A stretch of 51,280 nt of DNA from Rheinheimera sp. Lineage in GTDB: Bacteria > Pseudomonadota > Gammaproteobacteria > Enterobacterales > Alteromonadaceae. Made by a program: the position numbers and the translations under genes. The DNA is taken from positions 168,227 through 219,506 of the forward strand of contig DMYW01000026.1 in the NCBI GenBank assembly GCA_003482455.1. The letters run 5' to 3'. Below are positions 25,182 through 34,747 of this stretch, in pieces. The first letter of the stretch is position 1; the number at the start of each line of letters is the position of its first letter. The notes beneath the pieces are model-generated. The model was not told where the DNA came from. It saw only the letters and a program-made list of their open reading frames with translations, and ran no database searches.

Positions 25182-25451
25182 ATGTACCCGAAAGCACCAA
25201 AAGCCGACCCGAAAGCCAATGCCGCTAAAGCAAAAAGCAAACAATTGACCGTCGCGGTGCTCGGTCGGCATATGAAAATCTCCTGCCCTGCTGGCCAAGA
25301 AGAAAAGCTCGAAGCTGCATTAAAAGAATTAGAAACTCGTGTTGGCAATACCCGTTACCAACCTGGTGTGCATGGCGCTGAAGACGTGTTACTGATGATT
25401 GCGCTAAATTTGTGCAATGAGTTGCTTGAACTGAAAAACCCGGCAGTTTAG
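25182..25451 (+). CDS. zapA: Cell division protein ZapA
   Basis: An 89-residue protein, slightly shorter than E. coli ZapA (109). The N-terminal beta region (LTVAVLGRHMKISCPAGQ) and a C-terminal coiled coil (EEKLEAALKELETRV, MIALNLCNELLELK) match the family. ZapA binds and bundles FtsZ filaments at midcell. The ATG at 25182 is chosen because AAGGAA lies six bases before it. The 6S RNA gene and ygfA follow on the same strand, the conserved zapA-ssrS-ygfA order. Confidence 0.93.
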   Translation: MYPKAPKADPKANAAKAKSKQLTVAVLGRHMKISCPAGQEEKLEAALKELETRVGNTRYQPGVHGAEDVLLMIALNLCNELLELKNPAV

Positions 25452-25475
25452 CCTTTGCTTTAGCCCTCGCGGTGG

Positions 25476-25481
25476 TATACT
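25476..25481 (+). promoter_or_regulatory. ssrS: -10 box of the 6S RNA promoter
   Basis: TATACT ends seven bases before the predicted 6S RNA start. A TTGCTT-like -35 element lies about 15 bases further upstream, inside the end of the zapA region. Confidence 0.6.
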
Positions 25482-25487
25482 GCAAGG

Positions 25488-25668
25488 GTTCTCTGGGTTG
25501 TTCGTGCCCGGTTGATGTCCCTGAGCCGATAATTCTTTACATCAGGGATTCTTTTCCAGTGCTATTGTGCAAGCTCGGCTCGTACCGAGAAGCCTGCGGT
25601 GCTGACTGGCGTCCCGCCTTGAACCATGGGTTCAAGGGCTAACACTGGGTACGGCAATTCGGAGAACA
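25488..25668 (+). ncRNA. ssrS: 6S RNA
   Basis: The region is recognised by the closing stem GTTCTC (25488-25493) with GAGAAC (25662-25667), the conserved CCCTGAGCCGATA, the block GCTCGG...CCGAGAAGCCT, and the near-identical hairpin CTTGAACCATGGGTTCAAGG. The ~181-base length and location between zapA and ygfA are those of E. coli ssrS. 6S RNA mimics an open promoter and sequesters sigma70 RNA polymerase in stationary phase. The ends are estimates from pairing. Confidence 0.95.
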
Positions 25669-25729
25669 CTTCATATGCTGCAATGTATAAAATCCGCTTC
25701 TTCGCGCTGCTCCTTGCGCACTTTCGTTT

Positions 25730-26323
25730 ATGTCAGCTAAATCACCCCAACGCCAGCAGCTGCGCCAGAGCATTCGCCGTGCGCGCCAACAACTGTCTCC
25801 GTTAGAGCAACAAAGCGCTGCCGAAACATTAGTAAAGGTCGTGCTCGCATCCCCAGAGGTGCAGCGCGCCGATAGCATCGCACTCTATCTTAGCAATGAT
25901 GGCGAACTCGATACCCTGCCGCTGATCCATGCCTTATGGCAACAAGGCAAGCAAGTAGCGCTGCCGGTACTTCATCTATTTACAGCGGGGCATTTATTGT
26001 TCCAGCGTTTTAGCGCCGATACGCCGCTGCGGCCCAATAAATACGGCATCGCTGAGCCTGTGCCAAATATCCAACAATTAATGCTGTTGTCTCAGTTGGA
26101 CCTGATCTGTCTGCCGTTGGTTGCCTTTGATGATGCGGGGCATCGCCTTGGCATGGGCGGCGGTTTTTACGACCGGACGCTAGCAAACCTGGCAAACTTG
26201 CCAACTGCGCCACAATTAGTCGGTTTGGCGCATGACTGCCAGCAAGTCAATGCGGTGCCGATTGAAGCATGGGATGTGCCGCTGCCGATTATTGCCACGC
26301 CAAGTCGCATCTGGCGTTTTTAA
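25730..26323 (+). CDS. ygfA: 5-formyltetrahydrofolate cyclo-ligase
   Basis: A 197-residue enzyme that converts 5-formyl-THF to 5,10-methenyl-THF with ATP. The glycine-rich motif GHRLGMGGGFYDRTL (about 140-154) is the family signature, and the basic N-terminal LRQSIRRARQQL is typical. It lies about 60 bases behind 6S RNA and is probably co-transcribed with it, as known in E. coli. No clear ribosome site precedes the ATG. The link to one-carbon metabolism fits with the nearby gcv genes, whose GcvT uses tetrahydrofolate. Confidence 0.95.
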   Translation: MSAKSPQRQQLRQSIRRARQQLSPLEQQSAAETLVKVVLASPEVQRADSIALYLSNDGELDTLPLIHALWQQGKQVALPVLHLFTAGHLLFQRFSADTPLRPNKYGIAEPVPNIQQLMLLSQLDLICLPLVAFDDAGHRLGMGGGFYDRTLANLANLPTAPQLVGLAHDCQQVNAVPIEAWDVPLPIIATPSRIWRF

Positions 26324-26453
26324 TCGTTTGGGTCGGCCAGATCAGAGCAAAATGCCCAGACTGTGGCGCTGTGCTTGGCTACTCTGTGCCTGAACAATTG
26401 CTGAATTTTTACAGGCTTTTAGGTCTGTCACTATACCGCACGACTGATTTTGG

Positions 26454-26459
26454 TATACT
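26454..26459 (+). promoter_or_regulatory. -10 box of the CNNM/CBS protein gene
   Basis: TATACT in a TTGGTATACT context, about 20 bases before the preferred start codon at 26480. It makes the longer start at 26450 unlikely, since that codon would lie upstream of the transcript. Confidence 0.5.
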
Positions 26460-26479
26460 CGGATTTCCTCGGTCACCTT

Positions 26480-27814
26480 ATGGTTTATATGGAAATCTTT
26501 ATTCTCGTTTTTTTAGTGCTGCTTAATGGCTTGTTCGCCATGTCGGAAATTTCGATCGTAACGGCACGTAAATCCCGCTTAACTGCACTTGCCCACAATG
26601 GTCGCAAATCGGCAGCGATTGCGTTAAAACTCGCGGAAGACCCCACTCAGTTTTTATCAACCGTTCAAATTGGTATCACCTCGATTGGTCTGCTGAACGG
26701 TATCTTTGGTGAAGCTGTGCTGGCAGGGCCTTTTGCAATTTGGCTGCAAAGTGTTGGCGTGCCTGAGCATTTCGCCAGCATCTTCTCTACGGGTTTAGTG
26801 GTTGTGACGGTAACGTACGTGTCAATTGTCGTTGGCGAATTGGTGCCTAAACGTATCGGCCAAATCAGTGCTGAAACTATCGCCTGTATTATGGCTAAAC
26901 CTATGTTGCTATTAGCCACAATCACTCGGCCGTTTGTCTGGTTATTGTCTGGTTCTACCCATGGTTTGATGAAACTGTTTGGTTTTGCGCACAGCAACGA
27001 ATCCAACGTGACCCACGAAGATATTCAAGCGCTGTTGCAAGAGGGGTCAAGCTCAGGCGTGATTGAACACACAGAACACACCATGGTGAAAAACGTGTTT
27101 CGTTTAGACGAGCGCACCATTTCATCCTTGATGGTGCCACGTTCCGACATCGTGTTTTTAGACATTGAATTGTCTGTCGAAGAAAACCTGCACCGAGTGA
27201 TGCAATCACCGCATTCACGTTTCCCGGTCTGTGAAGGCCATGCCGACGAACTTATCGGTGTGGTGTCCGCGAAACAAATGCTAGCGCAATCAGTCGCAGG
27301 CAAATTAACCGACCTGCGCAGTTTGGCGCAACCATGTAATTTCGTACCGGACAGTTTAACCGGCATGGAATTGCTGGAGCATTTCCGCTCCACTGGCAGC
27401 CAAATGGTATTTGTCGTCGACGAATACGGCGACCTCAAAGGCTTAGTGACACTGCAAGACTTGATGGAAGCTTTAACTGGTGAATTCAAAGAAGCGGATG
27501 CCCACGATGATGATCTGATGATAGTGCAACGCGACGACGGCTCTTACTTATTAGACGGCTTGTTGCCGATCATCGATTTGAAAGACTGTTTAGGGATCAG
27601 CAAGTTACCGGAAGAAGATTCCAAGAGTTATCAAACGCTGAACGGCCTGTTTATGTTGTTGCTCGGCAAAATCCCTGCCACCGCCGACAAAGTCGAACTG
27701 AATCAGTGGGTGTTGGAAATCGTCGACATGGACGGTAAACGTATCGACAAAGTGTTGGCGCAACGTATTGTCAGCACCGAAGACGACGAAACACCGTCGG
27801 AGCTGGCTGACTAA
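26480..27814 (+). CDS. CNNM/HlyC-CorC family membrane protein with CBS domains (YtfL-like)
   Basis: About 444 residues. The N-terminal ~190 residues form a DUF21/CNNM transmembrane domain (FAMSEISIVTARKSRL, FLSTVQIGITSIGLLNGIFG). Two CBS domains follow (MVPRSDIVFLD and MVFVVDEYGDLKGLVTLQD), then a C-terminal CorC/HlyC domain. Members are inner-membrane proteins linked to magnesium or polyamine homeostasis; the annotation as hemolysin is historical. ATG 26480 or 26489 is preferred over the upstream TTG because of the -10 box at 26454. It is a single gene with its own terminator. Confidence 0.9.
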   Translation: MVYMEIFILVFLVLLNGLFAMSEISIVTARKSRLTALAHNGRKSAAIALKLAEDPTQFLSTVQIGITSIGLLNGIFGEAVLAGPFAIWLQSVGVPEHFASIFSTGLVVVTVTYVSIVVGELVPKRIGQISAETIACIMAKPMLLLATITRPFVWLLSGSTHGLMKLFGFAHSNESNVTHEDIQALLQEGSSSGVIEHTEHTMVKNVFRLDERTISSLMVPRSDIVFLDIELSVEENLHRVMQSPHSRFPVCEGHADELIGVVSAKQMLAQSVAGKLTDLRSLAQPCNFVPDSLTGMELLEHFRSTGSQMVFVVDEYGDLKGLVTLQDLMEALTGEFKEADAHDDDLMIVQRDDGSYLLDGLLPIIDLKDCLGISKLPEEDSKSYQTLNGLFMLLLGKIPATADKVELNQWVLEIVDMDGKRIDKVLAQRIVSTEDDETPSELAD

Positions 27815-27858
27815 CTAGCCACCAGTTACCGCCTCGCAGCGACTCTTAGTCGCAACCA

Positions 27859-27890
27859 CACAGCCGCATTTATGCGGCTGTGACGTTTTT
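27859..27890 (+). terminator. Rho-independent terminator
   Basis: CACAGCCGCA pairs with TGCGGCTGTG over 10 bp with a TTTA loop, followed shortly by five T residues. It lies about 45 bases behind the CNNM/CBS gene. Confidence 0.88.
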
Positions 27891-27960
27891 GTGATAGGCT
27901 CCAACGATTTTTAACCTCTAGATGGCACTAGCCTCACCTTTTTATCACAGGAACACACTG

Positions 27961-29679
27961 ATGAAGTTAACCACTTGGCTCACTTTGAGTTCTGCCGTGC
28001 TCATCGGCGCTTGCAGCAACTCAACCCAGCCACCAGCAACCCAGGCCGCCAGCACAGCTGCGGCGGCAGTAACCACGCCCCAACCAGCCAAATATGCCAG
28101 CGAACAACGGATCGCCGCCCATATGACGTTTTTGGCGGACGACGCACTGGAAGGCCGTGATACAGGTAGCCAAGGTCATTTGATTGCCAGTCAGTACATT
28201 GCGAGCAATTTCCAACAACTAGGCTTAAAACCAGCGGCTGCCAACGGCCAGTATTTCCAGCCAGTGCCATTGATTAAAAGTTTATTGGTGCAAACTAGCC
28301 CAGAATTTAGTTTTGAATTGGATGGCAAAGCCACGAAGTTAGCCTACCCCAAACAGTTCACCACCAGCCCTTCAAACCACCAAGGTAAAGTCAGCGTTAA
28401 AGACGCTGAATTGGTATTTGTCGGTTATGGCATGGTGTCGAAAGAGTTTGGCATCGATGATTATCAAGGCCTTGATGTCAAAGGAAAGATCGTGGTGATG
28501 TTGCCTGGCCGCCACCACAAATTACCGTCTGAAGAAGCCGCCCATTTAGGCGCCTTAAAAGCCAAAATCGCCGCTGAAAAAGGCGCTATTGGCATCATTA
28601 CTATTAATACGCCGATCGAAGAAAAAACCCGCCCTTACAGCAATAGCCTGTTGTATCTGCACCAACCGCGGATCCGTTGGGTGCATGCCGATGGTCACGC
28701 TGAAGGCGATTACCCGACATTAAAAGTGTCCGCGTATTTGGACATTGAACCAGCCAAAGCGTTGTTTGCTAAAGCCCCAGTGAAGCTTACCGACATTTAT
28801 GCGCAGCTGGAGAAAAAACAAAGCCCAGCCGGTTTTGTGCTGCCTGGCAAAGTAAACTTTGCGCGTGAATCAACCCAAAGCCATATTCAAAGCCAAAACG
28901 TGGCGGCGGTATTGGAAGGCTCTGATCCAACGCTAAAAGATGAATATATTGTCGTCACTGCCCACTCTGACCATATCGGCGTTGGCGTGGATATGCGCAG
29001 CAAAGATCGCATTAACAATGGCTTGATGGACAACGCCGCCGGTGTCGCCATTATGCTAGAAACCGCCCGTTTGTTTAGCGAAAACGCGGTCAAACCAAAA
29101 CGTTCGGTATTGTTTGTGGCTGTAACAGGTGAAGAAAAAGGCCTGTTGGGTGCTGACTATTTCGCCAATAATCCAGTGCGTCCAATCGAAAAACTGGTTG
29201 GCAACGTCAACATAGATATGCCAGTGCTGTTATACCCATTTGCCGACTTAGTGGCCTTTGGCGCCAACCACTCGACCTTGGGTGAAACTGTGGCCCGTGC
29301 TGCTGGCCAATACGGTATCAAAGTCAGCCCAGATCCAATGCCTGAACAAGCCATTTTCACCCGTTCCGATCACTACACGCTGGTGAAAAAAGGCGTGCCG
29401 GCGGTGTTTTTAATGACTGGCTTTACTTCACAAGATCCAAAAGAAAAAGGCAGTGACGTGTGGCACAAATTCTTTGCCAAAAACTATCACAAGCCGACGG
29501 ATGATGTAGCTGGCCTTGCCAAAGAATACGGCAAAATTCGCTACGACATGGGCGCCTTGTTCGCCGATATCAACTTCGCGATTGGCATGGATATCGCCAA
29601 CGCCACTGAGCGGCCCATGTGGAAAAAAGACTCGTTCTTTGGCAAGTTGCTGGGGCAAGACTACAACACGCAAAAATAA
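27961..29679 (+). CDS. M28 family metallopeptidase, lipoprotein
   Basis: A 572-residue exported aminopeptidase-type enzyme. The signal peptide ends in lipobox LIGAC, so it is probably membrane-anchored in the periplasm. The zinc-site motifs of family M28 appear in order: VTAHSDHIG (His), NNGLMDNAAGVAIML (Asp), VTGEEKGLLGADYF (Glu pair), NVNIDMPV (Asp) and RSDHYTLVKKGVPAVFL (His). A protease-associated-like insert occupies about residues 130-320. The ATG at 27961 is preferred over 27922 because it gives a proper signal peptide with CAGGAA upstream. Substrate unknown. Single gene with a terminator. Confidence 0.92.
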   Translation: MKLTTWLTLSSAVLIGACSNSTQPPATQAASTAAAAVTTPQPAKYASEQRIAAHMTFLADDALEGRDTGSQGHLIASQYIASNFQQLGLKPAAANGQYFQPVPLIKSLLVQTSPEFSFELDGKATKLAYPKQFTTSPSNHQGKVSVKDAELVFVGYGMVSKEFGIDDYQGLDVKGKIVVMLPGRHHKLPSEEAAHLGALKAKIAAEKGAIGIITINTPIEEKTRPYSNSLLYLHQPRIRWVHADGHAEGDYPTLKVSAYLDIEPAKALFAKAPVKLTDIYAQLEKKQSPAGFVLPGKVNFARESTQSHIQSQNVAAVLEGSDPTLKDEYIVVTAHSDHIGVGVDMRSKDRINNGLMDNAAGVAIMLETARLFSENAVKPKRSVLFVAVTGEEKGLLGADYFANNPVRPIEKLVGNVNIDMPVLLYPFADLVAFGANHSTLGETVARAAGQYGIKVSPDPMPEQAIFTRSDHYTLVKKGVPAVFLMTGFTSQDPKEKGSDVWHKFFAKNYHKPTDDVAGLAKEYGKIRYDMGALFADINFAIGMDIANATERPMWKKDSFFGKLLGQDYNTQK

Positions 29680-29693
29680 TCTGTGTGGTGAGC

Positions 29694-29719
29694 AAAAGGC
29701 GCCTTGTGGCGCCTTTTTT
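29694..29719 (+). terminator. Rho-independent terminator of the M28 peptidase gene
   Basis: AAAAGGCGCC pairs with GGCGCCTTTT over 10 bp with a TTGT loop and ends in six T residues. Confidence 0.92.
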
Positions 29720-29769
29720 ATTGTTCAAGCTGATGGGTGAGTCGATCGCTACACGCGCTGTTTCGCACG

Positions 29770-29825
29770 CGACAGCTACCACTCGACAACTACCACTCGA
29801 CAGCTACCACTCAACAACTATCGCT
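29770..29825. repeat. 14-bp tandem repeat containing a stop codon
   Basis: Four 14-bp units (CGACAGCTACCACT, CGACAACTACCACT, CGACAGCTACCACT, CAACAACTATCGCT). The CTA in the last unit is the TAG stop of the minus-strand di-heme peroxidase gene. The CTA recurs at the same unit position in every copy. Confidence 0.9.
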
Positions 29826-31578
29826 TGGCCGCCAAACACTGCGGGCTTTGCCGATAGGTCTCAGGCGCTGTCGGGTCAAAGCCATCGGTTAAGGTACACA
29901 AAAAAGTCACCAGATCATTGACTTCTTCCGGCGTTAAGCGCGGGTTGCCATTGGGTGTAGGGGTAAACGGATTGCGGTTTGCCACTATGTTGGCGTGATA
30001 TTCAGAGGGTAAATCATTGTATTGATTATCCGCAGCACCTTGCGCAGTTTTATAGATTTGCGCCGGTTGCACATCTCTTAAGATATAAAACCGCACAACA
30101 TCAGCGAGTTGATGATAAATCCCGTTATGAAAATAACTTTTGCGCACCGCCACATTACGAAGTGGTGCCGCGCGAAATGCCCCACATAAGGTTGGGTCTA
30201 ACAACGAATCGGTGCGAAACGGCCCACAAAAACCTAAATCATAAAACTCGTGCTGACTGGTTGCGATCAAGGCACCGTTGCGAAGACTGGCGACACCCAG
30301 TTTATCCAGCGCACTGCCGGCTGTAGTGTCGTTGTTGTAGACGATGTTGAAATTGCGCGGCACCGCCAACACGCGATAACTCAGATCGCTAAAGAGTTGC
30401 GGACTGTCAACCGACAAGCCGGTGGAATCATGACAGCCTCGACACGCCCCTTTGGTGCCGTCGTTAAACAGCGCCTGACCATTGGCCTCTTGGGCGGTAA
30501 AACTCGCCGTACCTGCGGTTACTGCATCAAACTTGCTGTTAAATGGCACAAACGAGCGATCTTCGGTTTCGAACGTGCCGATCGCATCCGCCACGTTTTC
30601 AAGCACAGTCACGGCATTGCTGGTGCCCGATAAATTACCGTACACCTGGCGGTACAAGGTGGCTTGTGGCAGCTGAAGCAAAGTGCGCAGCACCGAAGCG
30701 GCGTCCGTGTGCGCCATTTCAAATGGCGACAACAAAGGGCCTGCCGCTTGTGTGGTGATCAGCGCCGCGCGGCCATCCCACAATTGCCCGCGCCGAGGAG
30801 TGCCTAATTTACCGTTGGCGATGTTATCGACTGTACCTTGCTGGTTAGTCACGCCTAAAAAGCCAAAGCGTGGGATCAACGCCGAATAAGTTGCCGACGG
30901 TGTGTTGCGAAAGCCGCTGTGCTGCATTGTGCTGCCACCCACTTCGGTGGAACTGCTGACGGCTGACGCATAACGATTGGCCGGTTGGTGACAAGTCGCA
31001 CAGGACTGCACACCACTGGCTGATAGCGCTTTACTGAAAAACAACTGCTGGCCAAGCTGAGCTTTGGCACTCAGTGCCGCGGCGGTCAGCGGCAAACTAA
31101 TCGTTTGAATGACGGTGCTTTGTTGCCAATTGAAGCTCACCTGAACCCTGTCCGGTCCAGCACAACCTTTTGCTAAATAGGCTTGTGATACTTGATGGCC
31201 ATCAATGATCGGCGCTTCCAACCATTGTGCTTGACCTTGCTCACTGCAGCTGGAAGTAAATTGCAGCGTGGGTATGCTGCCGCTCCAGACGCTGCCATCG
31301 TTTTTGAACAAACTCACGGTAAGCACATTGATGCTGTCGTTGGCACTTTGCGGCAACAGCCAGCCCATTTTTAGCACGGGCGCTGGTTCTACCGGTGTTG
31401 TGGTGGTGCCTCCGGAACCTGAACCGCTAGAGCCTCCGGTGCCTGTTGAGCCCGTCCCTCCTGTACCTGTTCCGCCTGTGGCTCCCGTTGCAGTGCTTGC
31501 CTCGCTGCTGCTGTCACCACCCCCACAGCCGCCTAACATCAGTATCAAAGGCAGCACCCAGCAAAATTTTCTGTTCAT
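29818..31578 (-). CDS. Di-heme cytochrome c peroxidase / MauG family lipoprotein
   Basis: About 586 residues. Lipobox LMLGGC gives lipid anchoring, followed by a long Gly/Ser/Thr linker (about 25-65) and a ~100-residue N-terminal domain. The peroxidase-like region has two heme c sites: CATCH (in GVQSCATCHQPANRY) and CRGCH (in GACRGCHDSTG). The family reduces hydrogen peroxide or performs MauG-like oxidations in the periplasm. The ATG at 31578 is preferred because AGGAG lies eight bases before it and the signal peptide then begins MNRKF. The stop codon lies in a 14-bp repeat. Substrate is not predictable. Confidence 0.88.
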   Translation of the reverse strand: MNRKFCWVLPLILMLGGCGGGDSSSEASTATGATGGTGTGGTGSTGTGGSSGSGSGGTTTTPVEPAPVLKMGWLLPQSANDSINVLTVSLFKNDGSVWSGSIPTLQFTSSCSEQGQAQWLEAPIIDGHQVSQAYLAKGCAGPDRVQVSFNWQQSTVIQTISLPLTAAALSAKAQLGQQLFFSKALSASGVQSCATCHQPANRYASAVSSSTEVGGSTMQHSGFRNTPSATYSALIPRFGFLGVTNQQGTVDNIANGKLGTPRRGQLWDGRAALITTQAAGPLLSPFEMAHTDAASVLRTLLQLPQATLYRQVYGNLSGTSNAVTVLENVADAIGTFETEDRSFVPFNSKFDAVTAGTASFTAQEANGQALFNDGTKGACRGCHDSTGLSVDSPQLFSDLSYRVLAVPRNFNIVYNNDTTAGSALDKLGVASLRNGALIATSQHEFYDLGFCGPFRTDSLLDPTLCGAFRAAPLRNVAVRKSYFHNGIYHQLADVVRFYILRDVQPAQIYKTAQGAADNQYNDLPSEYHANIVANRNPFTPTPNGNPRLTPEEVNDLVTFLCTLTDGFDPTAPETYRQSPQCLAAKR

Positions 31579-31972
31579 GTACATCACTCCTATCACCTGC
31601 TGAGTTTTATGCTATGCCTGAATTTTGTTCATGCAAGCGGTTTTACCCGACATTTACGCACGAGGGCTCTAGCGTAAATCTTTGGTAAAGAGGTGATTTT
31701 TCAGTAGCGTTTTACTTCGTTCCTATCAGCAGGGACAACGTACGTCACATTTTAATAATTTAATGTCTGCTCATATGTCACTAGAACAGGTCATTTCTAT
31801 AACTTTTTGTTATCAATTCTTTATGTTCCGATAATGCAATTTTTTTCAACTGTGGCTATGGTTATGGAGTGTGTCAGTTATTGAAATTCATATTCCTTAT
31901 TATTCAATAACTTAACTTTACTGGAACACTGAAGTTGCCCCTTCGGACACTCAACCACAAGGATGTAGGACC
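31579..31972. other. Divergent intergenic region with a perfect dyad
   Basis: About 390 AT-rich bases between the peroxidase gene and the chemoreceptor gene. GTTATTGAA (31877-31885) and TTCAATAAC (31903-31911) form a perfect 9-bp dyad with a 17-base spacer upstream of the chemoreceptor, a possible operator. No gene is supported. Confidence 0.4.
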
Positions 31973-32632
31973 ATGAAGTTCTTCTATAACCTCAAGTTCA
32001 GTCACAAAATGATGTTGTTAGGTTTGTTGATGCTTGTCACGATAGGCGCACCAACCTGGCATTTGCAAAAGCGCTTGCTCGAAGCCGTCGAATTTACTGA
32101 ACTTGAAGTGGCGGGTATGCCGATGGCGGACCAAAGCTTGCAACTGCTTGCCTTGGTGCAACAGCACAGAGGATTTAGTAATTTTGTGCTGCAAGGTGCA
32201 TCCGCTAATGAAATAAACGAGGTCGCAGCCCAAATTGACGCGCAGTTGCAGCAATTGCAATCCCCCGCCAACAGCTTAAGCCATCATGTCGAAAGCCAAT
32301 CCAAATTAGATACTATTGCCAAACAATGGCGCGCCTTGCACCTGGCTGTAGAAGGCCGACAAATCGACACTGAACAGTCGTTTGAGCAACATTCTCAGCT
32401 GACTTCGAACATTCTTGGCTTGATGCCGGTGTTGCTGGAAGATACAGGGTTAGCGTTTGATCCAACCCCTGCGAGCTACCATTTGATCATTGCAGCGTAT
32501 CAAGACGCACCAAGGTTAATTGAAGCTATTGCCAGGCTACGGGGCGCTAGTTTGTTGTGTTGGATGCACATAAACGCGCCGAAGATTCCGACGGTTTGTT
32601 TGCTCACCAACAACGTCTGCAGTTGTATTTAA
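31973..32632 (+). pseudogene. Methyl-accepting chemotaxis protein, N-terminal part before a frameshift
   Basis: This frame encodes the N-terminal membrane anchor (MMLLGLLMLVTIGAPTWHL) and about 170 residues of a helical periplasmic sensor domain. LLALVQQHRGFSNFVLQG resembles NIT-type nitrate-sensing domains. The reading is normal up to ARLRGAS near 32545 and then becomes unrelated (CWMHINAPK) until its stop. The proper continuation (VLDAHKRAEDSDG) is one base out of frame in the next entry. A single missing T in the GTTTGTTGTG stretch explains it. AGGA precedes the ATG. The natural product would be about 910 residues. Confidence 0.8.
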
Positions 32633-34710
32633 ATACCTATCAACAAGCATTAGCCGATTTGTCGAATCATTTAGACAGTGCCTATCAACTGGAAGCGGAT
32701 GCGTTTACCCAGACACACCAGCAACAGCAACAACTCAAACAAGCGCTCGACAACTACGTACAACTCGCACAACAACTGTTAAATAATCCAAGTGTCGATA
32801 GCCGAGTGTTTGATGAAAAATCAATTCAATTGCTCGACCAATATATTCAGTTGAATCAATCGTTTTCGCCTTTATTGCTCAAATTGTTGCAACAAAGACT
32901 GAGTGCCGACCGCGCCACCTTGTACCAAGTACTAGGACAAGGGTTGGTGCTGTTGCTAGCCATGCTATTGATCTCCTATTTGTTAGTAAAAAACCTCACT
33001 CGCAGCATAGAGCAAGCCGTCGCAACGGCAAAAGCCATCACCTCCAGTCAGTTCAACGTCGCGACAGCGTCCAAACAATCTGACGAGACAGGCCAACTGA
33101 TCAACGCCCTGTTTCAAATGAATGGCACCTTGCAACAAGCTGCATTGATGGCCAAAGAGCTGCACGAACGCAGCCTCGCCGACGCCGAAAAAGCCCGCCA
33201 AGATGCAATCAAAGCCGAAGAAGATACCCGCGTACGGCAAGCCCTGGATGGAGCGTCAACTTGCGTGACAATCGCCAATACCCAAGGCCAGATCATTTAC
33301 TTAAACAAGGCGGTACAGCAAATGTTGTATGCGGTGGAAATGCGTCTAAAAAGCGTACTGCCGCAATTTGATGCTAACGCAATGCTTGGCCAACATATGG
33401 ATTTATTTCCGCTGCAGTTCGTGGAGCGCAACCAACAAGGCGATCAGGTGACCTGTAATGTGGCCATTGCTGGATTACATCTGCGCTTGCAACAATCGAC
33501 CATTCGCAACGCGGCCAACGAGGTGATCGGGTATGTCACAGAGTGGCTCAATCGTACCGCAGAGGTCGATGCCGAAATTGAAATTGCCGGTATTGTCAGC
33601 GCTGCCAAAGCAGGACAATTCGACCAACGCGCCAATCCAGTTGGACGCAGTGGTTTCTTGCATCGTATGTCAAATGAAATCAACGATTTACTAGATGTAT
33701 CTGAGCAAAGCTTGAGTGATATTAGCCGAGTGCTGCAAGCGATTGCGCATGGCGACTTAACCCAACGCGTGGAGCGGCAATATCAAGGTACCTTTGAAGA
33801 ACTGAAAAATGGCTGCCATCAAACCGCCGAAAAGCTAAGTTTGATGCTAACGGAAATCGCCGAAGTCTCTGGGCAAATCAACACCGCAGCCAGTGAAATC
33901 AGTCGTGGAAACACAGACTTATCGGTTCGCACCGAGCAGCAAGCTTCCAATCTTGAAGAAACGGCCTCGAGCATGGAGCAGCTAACACAAACGGTGCGGC
34001 AAAATTCCAACAGTGCCAGTCAGGCTAGCAGCCTGGCAACGGCGGCCCGCGAAGTCGCAGAACAAGGCGGCAACATGATTGAAGAAGTCGTCCGCACTAT
34101 GCAGGCGATCAATCAATCTGCGCAACAAATTGCCGACATTATCAGCGTGATGGACGGCATCGCCTTCCAGACCAATATCTTAGCGCTCAATGCCGCGGTT
34201 GAAGCGGCACGCGCTGGTGAACAAGGTCGCGGTTTTGCCGTGGTCGCCGCAGAAGTAAGGTCTTTAGCCCAGCGCTCAGCCAACTCAGCCAAAGATATCA
34301 AAACTCTGATCTCAGCTTCGGTGCAACGGATCCATGCCGGAAACCAACAAGTTGAACAGTCAGGCAGTACCATGCAGCAAATAGTTAAATCAATCCGCAG
34401 TGTCGAACAGCTGATGCGCGATATCGCCAATGCTTCGGTTGAGCAAACGGCGGGTCTGGATGAAATCAGCCGAGCGGTCACACAGATGGATGAAATGACC
34501 CAACAAAATGCCGCCTTGGTGGAAGAGGCGGCGGCGGCAGCAGAAAGTCTACTGCAACAATCCAGTCAGTTGGATACTCAAGTTGGCCGTTTTACCCTGC
34601 GTGAGGACCAAGCGCAAACGCACGCTCTCCCCCAGCGCATCGCGCCTAAGACTGCGCGTTCGACACCGCGGGTGCTGCGCGACCAACAAGACACTTGGCA
34701 AAGCTATTAG
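32557..34710 (+). CDS. Methyl-accepting chemotaxis protein, main part after a frameshift
   Basis: A 717-codon frame continuing the chemoreceptor. It contains the end of the sensor domain, TM2 (VLGQGLVLLLAMLLISYLLV, about residues 121-142), a HAMP domain, a PAS-like segment (TCVTIANTQGQIIYLNKAV), a second HAMP-like stretch (IAHGDLTQRVERQYQGTF) and the MCP signalling domain with the conserved tip (FQTNILALNAAVEAARAGEQ). There is no NWETF-like C-terminal tail. The listed GTG is merely the first possible start in this frame; the true start is at 31973 in the other frame. As sequenced the receptor would not be made whole. Confidence 0.85.
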   Translation: MLDAHKRAEDSDGLFAHQQRLQLYLNTYQQALADLSNHLDSAYQLEADAFTQTHQQQQQLKQALDNYVQLAQQLLNNPSVDSRVFDEKSIQLLDQYIQLNQSFSPLLLKLLQQRLSADRATLYQVLGQGLVLLLAMLLISYLLVKNLTRSIEQAVATAKAITSSQFNVATASKQSDETGQLINALFQMNGTLQQAALMAKELHERSLADAEKARQDAIKAEEDTRVRQALDGASTCVTIANTQGQIIYLNKAVQQMLYAVEMRLKSVLPQFDANAMLGQHMDLFPLQFVERNQQGDQVTCNVAIAGLHLRLQQSTIRNAANEVIGYVTEWLNRTAEVDAEIEIAGIVSAAKAGQFDQRANPVGRSGFLHRMSNEINDLLDVSEQSLSDISRVLQAIAHGDLTQRVERQYQGTFEELKNGCHQTAEKLSLMLTEIAEVSGQINTAASEISRGNTDLSVRTEQQASNLEETASSMEQLTQTVRQNSNSASQASSLATAAREVAEQGGNMIEEVVRTMQAINQSAQQIADIISVMDGIAFQTNILALNAAVEAARAGEQGRGFAVVAAEVRSLAQRSANSAKDIKTLISASVQRIHAGNQQVEQSGSTMQQIVKSIRSVEQLMRDIANASVEQTAGLDEISRAVTQMDEMTQQNAALVEEAAAAAESLLQQSSQLDTQVGRFTLREDQAQTHALPQRIAPKTARSTPRVLRDQQDTWQSY

Positions 34711-34747
34711 CAAATCGCTAAGCTGCAGCATGGACTGGGAGTGAGAA

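Noticed and set aside
31826..31834. TTCCGATAA upstream of the chemoreceptor, resembling a sigma28 -10 box
   Set aside because: No matching TAAA -35 element at the required distance.
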